Assembly: GCA_964528565.1 (NCBI GenBank)
Contig: CAZGSP010000044.1
Location: forward strand, 1 to 16,690
DNA: 16,690 bases
Reading direction: 5' to 3'
From: UBA10133 sp964528565
Lineage (GTDB): Bacteria > Patescibacteriota > Microgenomatia > UBA1400 > MFAQ01
This document shows positions 14,079 through 16,690 of this stretch, one piece after another; the first letter of the stretch is position 1, and each line of letters opens with the position of its first letter. Made by a program: the position numbers and the translations under genes. The notes beneath the pieces were generated by a model, which did no database searches, had not been told where the DNA came from, and saw only the letters and a program-made list of their open reading frames with translations.

Positions 14079-14084
14079 TATAAT
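14079..14084 (+). promoter_or_regulatory. -10 hexamer of nucleotidyltransferase gene
   Basis: A perfect TATAAT, followed by exactly six bases and ATG 14091. Because it lies downstream of the in-frame ATG at 14067, the later start is preferred. A small hairpin (CCGCC-TTCT-GGTGG, 14052-14065) precedes it but has no U-tract after it, so I do not call it a terminator. Confidence 0.6.
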
Positions 14085-14090
14085 CGTAAT

Positions 14091-14747
14091 ATGACCGAGG
14101 GTATTGAACATGAGGTACAACCAATAAATAAAGAAGTATCGGCGGGTTTTAGAGAAAATGACCGTATTTTTGAGGCTCTGGAGCAAATTGTAAATGGATT
14201 TCAAGGGGAATATTTTGTCGTAGGAGGCATCGGAGTTCTGGGAGTATTGGGGAAGGAGACCCGCGTAACACACGATATTGATATTTGTGTGACAACAGAA
14301 CAGAACGAGGCGATGGCCGAATATTTGAAAACAATTGGTTTTGAAAAACAAAAAAACAGCAACCGACGTCTATTGGACAGTGGAACGGTACTATCCAGAG
14401 ACGGTTTATTAATAGATTTGGTTTGTGGGGACTTGTCGGAAGAAGGTCTGACGCTGAGAATGTCGAGTGGAAATCTATTTATCCCTAAAGAGGGGCTTGG
14501 TAGTACGGTTTCGTTACGAGGAATTGCCTTTGAAACTTTTACTCCGGAGGTGCATTATTTTCTTAAAAATAGAGCCGTGAGTAGAAATCCGTTTCATACA
14601 ATCAACCCATTTGTTAATAGAAGCCAAGATGAAAAAGATTATCGGGAATTAAAAAAGATCGTCGACCCCGGGAAAGCCCAATACTTGATTGAAAAAGGTT
14701 TTTCTTATACCGGACATCACCCCGGTACCGATTATCTGTTTAGGTGA
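14091..14747 (+). CDS. Nucleotidyltransferase-fold protein, unknown substrate
   Basis: The 218-residue protein has the core of the polymerase-beta-type nucleotidyltransferase fold: a GG motif in FVVGGIGVLGVLG (42-54), the metal-binding pair H61-D62-I-D64 and a third acidic residue D109 in LIDLVCGD (107-114). This arrangement resembles LinA-type antibiotic nucleotidyltransferases and AbiEii/MNT-type toxins, both of which transfer NMP groups. All three acidic residues are present, so it may be active. The C-terminal half (about 115-218) is helical and ends in HHPGTDYLF. No AbiEi- or HEPN-like antitoxin gene lies beside it, and it sits between argS and lysS, so neither a toxin nor a resistance role is supported by context. 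ATG 14067 is an alternative start. Confidence 0.75.
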   Translation: MTEGIEHEVQPINKEVSAGFRENDRIFEALEQIVNGFQGEYFVVGGIGVLGVLGKETRVTHDIDICVTTEQNEAMAEYLKTIGFEKQKNSNRRLLDSGTVLSRDGLLIDLVCGDLSEEGLTLRMSSGNLFIPKEGLGSTVSLRGIAFETFTPEVHYFLKNRAVSRNPFHTINPFVNRSQDEKDYRELKKIVDPGKAQYLIEKGFSYTGHHPGTDYLFR

Positions 14748-14764
14748 TGTGAGAGGTGGATGAA

Positions 14765-14773
14765 TGGTAGAAT
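14765..14773 (+). promoter_or_regulatory. Extended -10 of lysS
   Basis: TG, one base, then TAGAAT (14768-14773) forms an extended -10. Seven bases later is ATG 14781. The promoter lies downstream of the in-frame ATG at 14760. That ATG does have a purine run (GAGAGG, 14751-14756) before it, though only three bases away. Confidence 0.5.
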
Positions 14774-14780
14774 TGAAGCT

Positions 14781-16253
14781 ATGGCAAGCAGACTAGAAGA
14801 AATTCTCAAAGAACGGGAGAAAAAGATTGAAACCCTGAAACTAATGGGAATTGAACTGTATCCGGCCCGGTCCGAGAAAGAGGCCGGAAACCGCGATGTA
14901 GTTGATAATTTTGAGAAGTTTGACGGCAAAGAGATGACCCTAGCCGGAAGAATTATGGCTTGGCGCGAGCACGGGAAACTTATTTTTGGGCAGATCCAAG
15001 ACCAAACCGGAAGAATCCAGCTTTTTATCCGTTCGGATATGATGGGTCCTACCGACAAAGAAAAACAAATAATCGGGTTTGAAGACTTGGAACTATTGGA
15101 CATCGGTGACATTATCCAGGCTTCGGGTGCCGTGGTAAAGACCCGGACGGGGGAAGTATCCCTTCAGGTAAAAGAAATTAAACTTCTGACGAAGTCCAGA
15201 CTGCCTTTACCCGACAAATGGGCAGGAATAGTAGACCCGGATGAGGCTTTTCGAAAAAGATATCTTGATCTGTTGATGGATCAAACAAAAATGCGGAGGT
15301 TTGAAAGGAAGGCCAAATTTTGGGAGGTGACGAGAAAATTTTTGAAGGATAAAGGATTTATCGAGGTGGAGGTGCCGGTACTGGAAAGTGTCACCGGAGG
15401 AGCCGATGCCAAACCTTTTGTGACTCACATGAATGCCATAGATCAGGACTTTTTCCTGAGAATCTCAACGGAACTCTATCAGAAGAGACTGGTGGGAGCC
15501 GGATACGAAAAAATTTATACCATTGGTCCTAATTTCCGCAATGAAGGGATGGATGACGAACATTTACCGGAGTACTACCAGTGTGAATGGTACTGGGCTT
15601 ATGCCGATTACAAAGATAACATGGAACTCGTTAAGGAACTTTTCCGATATATTGCCAAAGAAGTATATGGAAAAACAAAGTTTGTCAGCCGGGGGATGGA
15701 GTATGACCTCGCCCATGAGTGGCCGGAGATTGATTATGTGGAAATAATCAAGGAGAAACTGGGAATAGATGTCTTTAAGTCCACGGATGCCGAGATGCTC
15801 GCGGCCGTAAAGAAAAATGGTGTGGTGCTGACCGGGGCGATAACCAGAAGCAGATTGATCGATAACTGCTGGAAAATAATCCGGAAAGCGATTGCCGGAC
15901 CGGCGTACCTCGTTAACGAACCGAAGTTTATGTCGCCTTTGGCCAAGAGTAAACCGGAGAACCCCGAACTGACGGAAAGATTCCACGTTATCATTGCCGG
16001 ATCGGAACTGGGTAACGGATATACCGAGCTGAATGACCCAGAAGATCAGAGACAGCGATTTGAGGAGCAACAAGCCCAGAGAGAGGCAGGAGATGAAGAA
16101 GCCCAGATGCTGGACACAGACTTTGTGGAGATGCTTGAATACGGCATGCCACCAACTTCCGGCTGGGGACACTCGGAAAGAGTGTTTTGGTTTATGGAAG
16201 ATATTTCCGGACGCGAGGGGGTTTTGTTTCCACCGTTAAGAATAAAAAAATAA
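14781..16253 (+). CDS. lysS: Lysyl-tRNA synthetase, class II
   Basis: LysRS charges tRNA-Lys. The 490-residue class II enzyme starts with a coiled, lysine-rich helix (ASRLEEILKEREKKIETLK, 2-20). An OB-fold anticodon-binding domain follows (about 51-137, GRIMAWREHGKLIFGQIQD), then the catalytic domain. Lysine-specific landmarks include GGADAKPFVTHMNA (206-219), motif 2 FRNEGMDDEH (252-261) and the SPLAK and ELNDPEDQRQRFEEQ segments (385-389, 416-430). Motif 3, normally close to GLGIGIDR, reads G-W-G-H-S-E-R (461-467) with the ATP-binding arginine kept. The motif 2 tail is CEWYWAYADY (268-277) instead of the usual LEFYQAYADY. These changes are unusual but look functional. ATG 14760 would add seven residues; the start here follows the -10 position. 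Confidence 0.95.
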   Translation: MASRLEEILKEREKKIETLKLMGIELYPARSEKEAGNRDVVDNFEKFDGKEMTLAGRIMAWREHGKLIFGQIQDQTGRIQLFIRSDMMGPTDKEKQIIGFEDLELLDIGDIIQASGAVVKTRTGEVSLQVKEIKLLTKSRLPLPDKWAGIVDPDEAFRKRYLDLLMDQTKMRRFERKAKFWEVTRKFLKDKGFIEVEVPVLESVTGGADAKPFVTHMNAIDQDFFLRISTELYQKRLVGAGYEKIYTIGPNFRNEGMDDEHLPEYYQCEWYWAYADYKDNMELVKELFRYIAKEVYGKTKFVSRGMEYDLAHEWPEIDYVEIIKEKLGIDVFKSTDAEMLAAVKKNGVVLTGAITRSRLIDNCWKIIRKAIAGPAYLVNEPKFMSPLAKSKPENPELTERFHVIIAGSELGNGYTELNDPEDQRQRFEEQQAQREAGDEEAQMLDTDFVEMLEYGMPPTSGWGHSERVFWFMEDISGREGVLFPPLRIKK

Positions 16254-16257
16254 TGCT

Positions 16258-16575
16258 ATGACAAGAGAAGATGAGGTTGGTGAGGCTATCTTACATAAAT
16301 GGGTGGGGAGAACGTTAGAAAGTCCAAAAGATATCGAGAATGCTTATCTTGAGCTAGATGAAGAAGGCTTCCCGTTGTTTTGTAAAGATAAGGATGGTTC
16401 GATTTTGGAAGTTCTGGGGGGACAAGATTCTCCCGAGCTGCCTCTAGTAAGATTTAATATTTTGACAAATGTTGGTCTCGATACTCAAAACGAAAAAGCA
16501 AGAAAGGAGACGGTGGTTGACTTCCTTGCCAGAAAACCTTTAGTAATAGATATTTCAAAGGAGAACACTCAGTAG
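16258..16575 (+). CDS. Small acidic protein of unknown function
   Basis: I do not recognise this 105-residue protein. It is acidic and soluble, without a signal peptide or membrane segment. The N-terminal part (about 3-35) looks helical with EDEVGEAILHKWV (4-16). A strand-rich middle (YLELDEEGFPLFCKDKDGSILEVL, 30-53) resembles a small beta hairpin pair, and the end (81-105) is helical and charged. One cysteine (C42) is present. It begins four bases after the lysS stop and has no clear -10 of its own, so it is probably cotranscribed with lysS. Composition agrees with the neighbours, and no other long frame competes with it here, so it is likely real. Confidence 0.65.
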   Translation: MTREDEVGEAILHKWVGRTLESPKDIENAYLELDEEGFPLFCKDKDGSILEVLGGQDSPELPLVRFNILTNVGLDTQNEKARKETVVDFLARKPLVIDISKENTQ

Positions 16576-16584
16576 TGATACAAT
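16576..16584 (+). promoter_or_regulatory. Extended -10 before the final leader
   Basis: TG, one base, TACAAT (16579-16584) begins directly after the stop codon at 16573-16575. Transcription would start near 16591. Unlike most promoters here, no start codon follows closely, so a real 5' leader is implied. Confidence 0.55.
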
Positions 16585-16590
16585 AAAGTT

Positions 16591-16690
16591 GAAGGTAAAT
16601 TGTTCCGGTGATGGATTACCGACCCGGAGGAACAGGTCAGGGGCACCAACGCTCCAATTAAGAGGCTACCGCAAGCAGGATGGAACCCCC
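16591..16690 (+). ncRNA. T-box-like leader RNA, partial at window end
   Basis: A T-box leader senses uncharged tRNA and usually precedes a tRNA-synthetase or amino-acid gene. The sequence AGGATGGAACC (16677-16687) keeps the UGGN bulge and ACC of the T-box core AGGGUGGNACCGCG, matching 11 of 14 positions over 16677-16690. Upstream are two hairpins: TGTTCC/GGAACA (16601-16606 with 16629-16634) and GGGGC-ACCAAC-GCTCC (16640-16655, one G-U). The first would be a very short stem I. UGGA would pair with a tRNA whose discriminator base is U, as in Gly or Cys tRNAs of many bacteria. I could not fix the specifier codon, and the terminator or sequestrator and the regulated gene lie beyond the window. 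Confidence 0.45.

Noticed and set aside
14091..14747. AbiE-type toxin-antitoxin system
   Set aside because: Only the nucleotidyltransferase-like component is present. The flanking genes are argS and lysS, with no AbiEi-like regulator.
15564..16172. 202-codon minus-strand frame inside lysS
   Set aside because: It is a shadow of the lysS codons and shows no recognisable domain.
1..16690. CRISPR array, insertion sequence, tRNA or rRNA genes
   Set aside because: No spaced direct-repeat series, transposase frame, tRNA-like cloverleaf with a CCA end or rRNA signature was seen in reading both strands by eye.

Overview
The window carries 17 protein genes packed almost end to end, on the standard code (TGA acts as a stop). 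It looks like a reduced, fast-evolving bacterium of the Candidate Phyla Radiation (Patescibacteria), most likely a Microgenomates-type lineage. The reasons are an archaeal-type ATP-dependent DNA ligase beside ordinary bacterial housekeeping genes (pth, argS, lysS, trxA, trxB), several small proteins I cannot place, tiny or overlapping gene borders, and almost no Shine-Dalgarno sites. The phylum is an inference; no rRNA is present to fix it.

Layout. 1-114: GC-rich gene-free start. 115-3482, plus strand: ATP-dependent DNA ligase, DedA-family membrane protein, Na+/Ca2+ exchanger-like protein. 3479-4911, minus strand: an operon of PAP2-type phosphatase and family 2 glycosyltransferase joined by an ATGA overlap. 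4945-5475: peptidyl-tRNA hydrolase, whose 3' end overlaps a convergent ABC exporter (to 7257). 7292-9465, plus strand: a small unknown protein, an MFS transporter and an unknown membrane protein. 9505-11189: a CsoR-family repressor with no copper-type histidine (CstR-like), thioredoxin, a 147-base structured spacer, and thioredoxin reductase; this reads as a sulfur/redox-sensing thioredoxin locus. 11194-12264, minus strand: secreted GH3 beta-N-acetylhexosaminidase-like enzyme. 12321-16575, plus strand: arginyl-tRNA synthetase, a nucleotidyltransferase-fold protein, lysyl-tRNA synthetase and a small unknown protein. 16576-16690: a promoter followed by a structured leader ending in a T-box-like motif, cut by the window edge.

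Two themes stand out. First, a -10 hexamer lies only 5-11 bases upstream of most start codons, so most mRNAs here should be leaderless or nearly so; this also moves the best start of several genes (repressor, nucleotidyltransferase, lysS, ABC exporter). Second, the CstR-like repressor has a near-perfect palindromic operator over its own -10, and a degraded match lies at exactly the same register over the trxB -10. This suggests one regulon tying reactive-sulfur sensing to the thioredoxin system. A further unexplained element is a GC-rich intergenic sequence found upstream of both the ligase and trxB.
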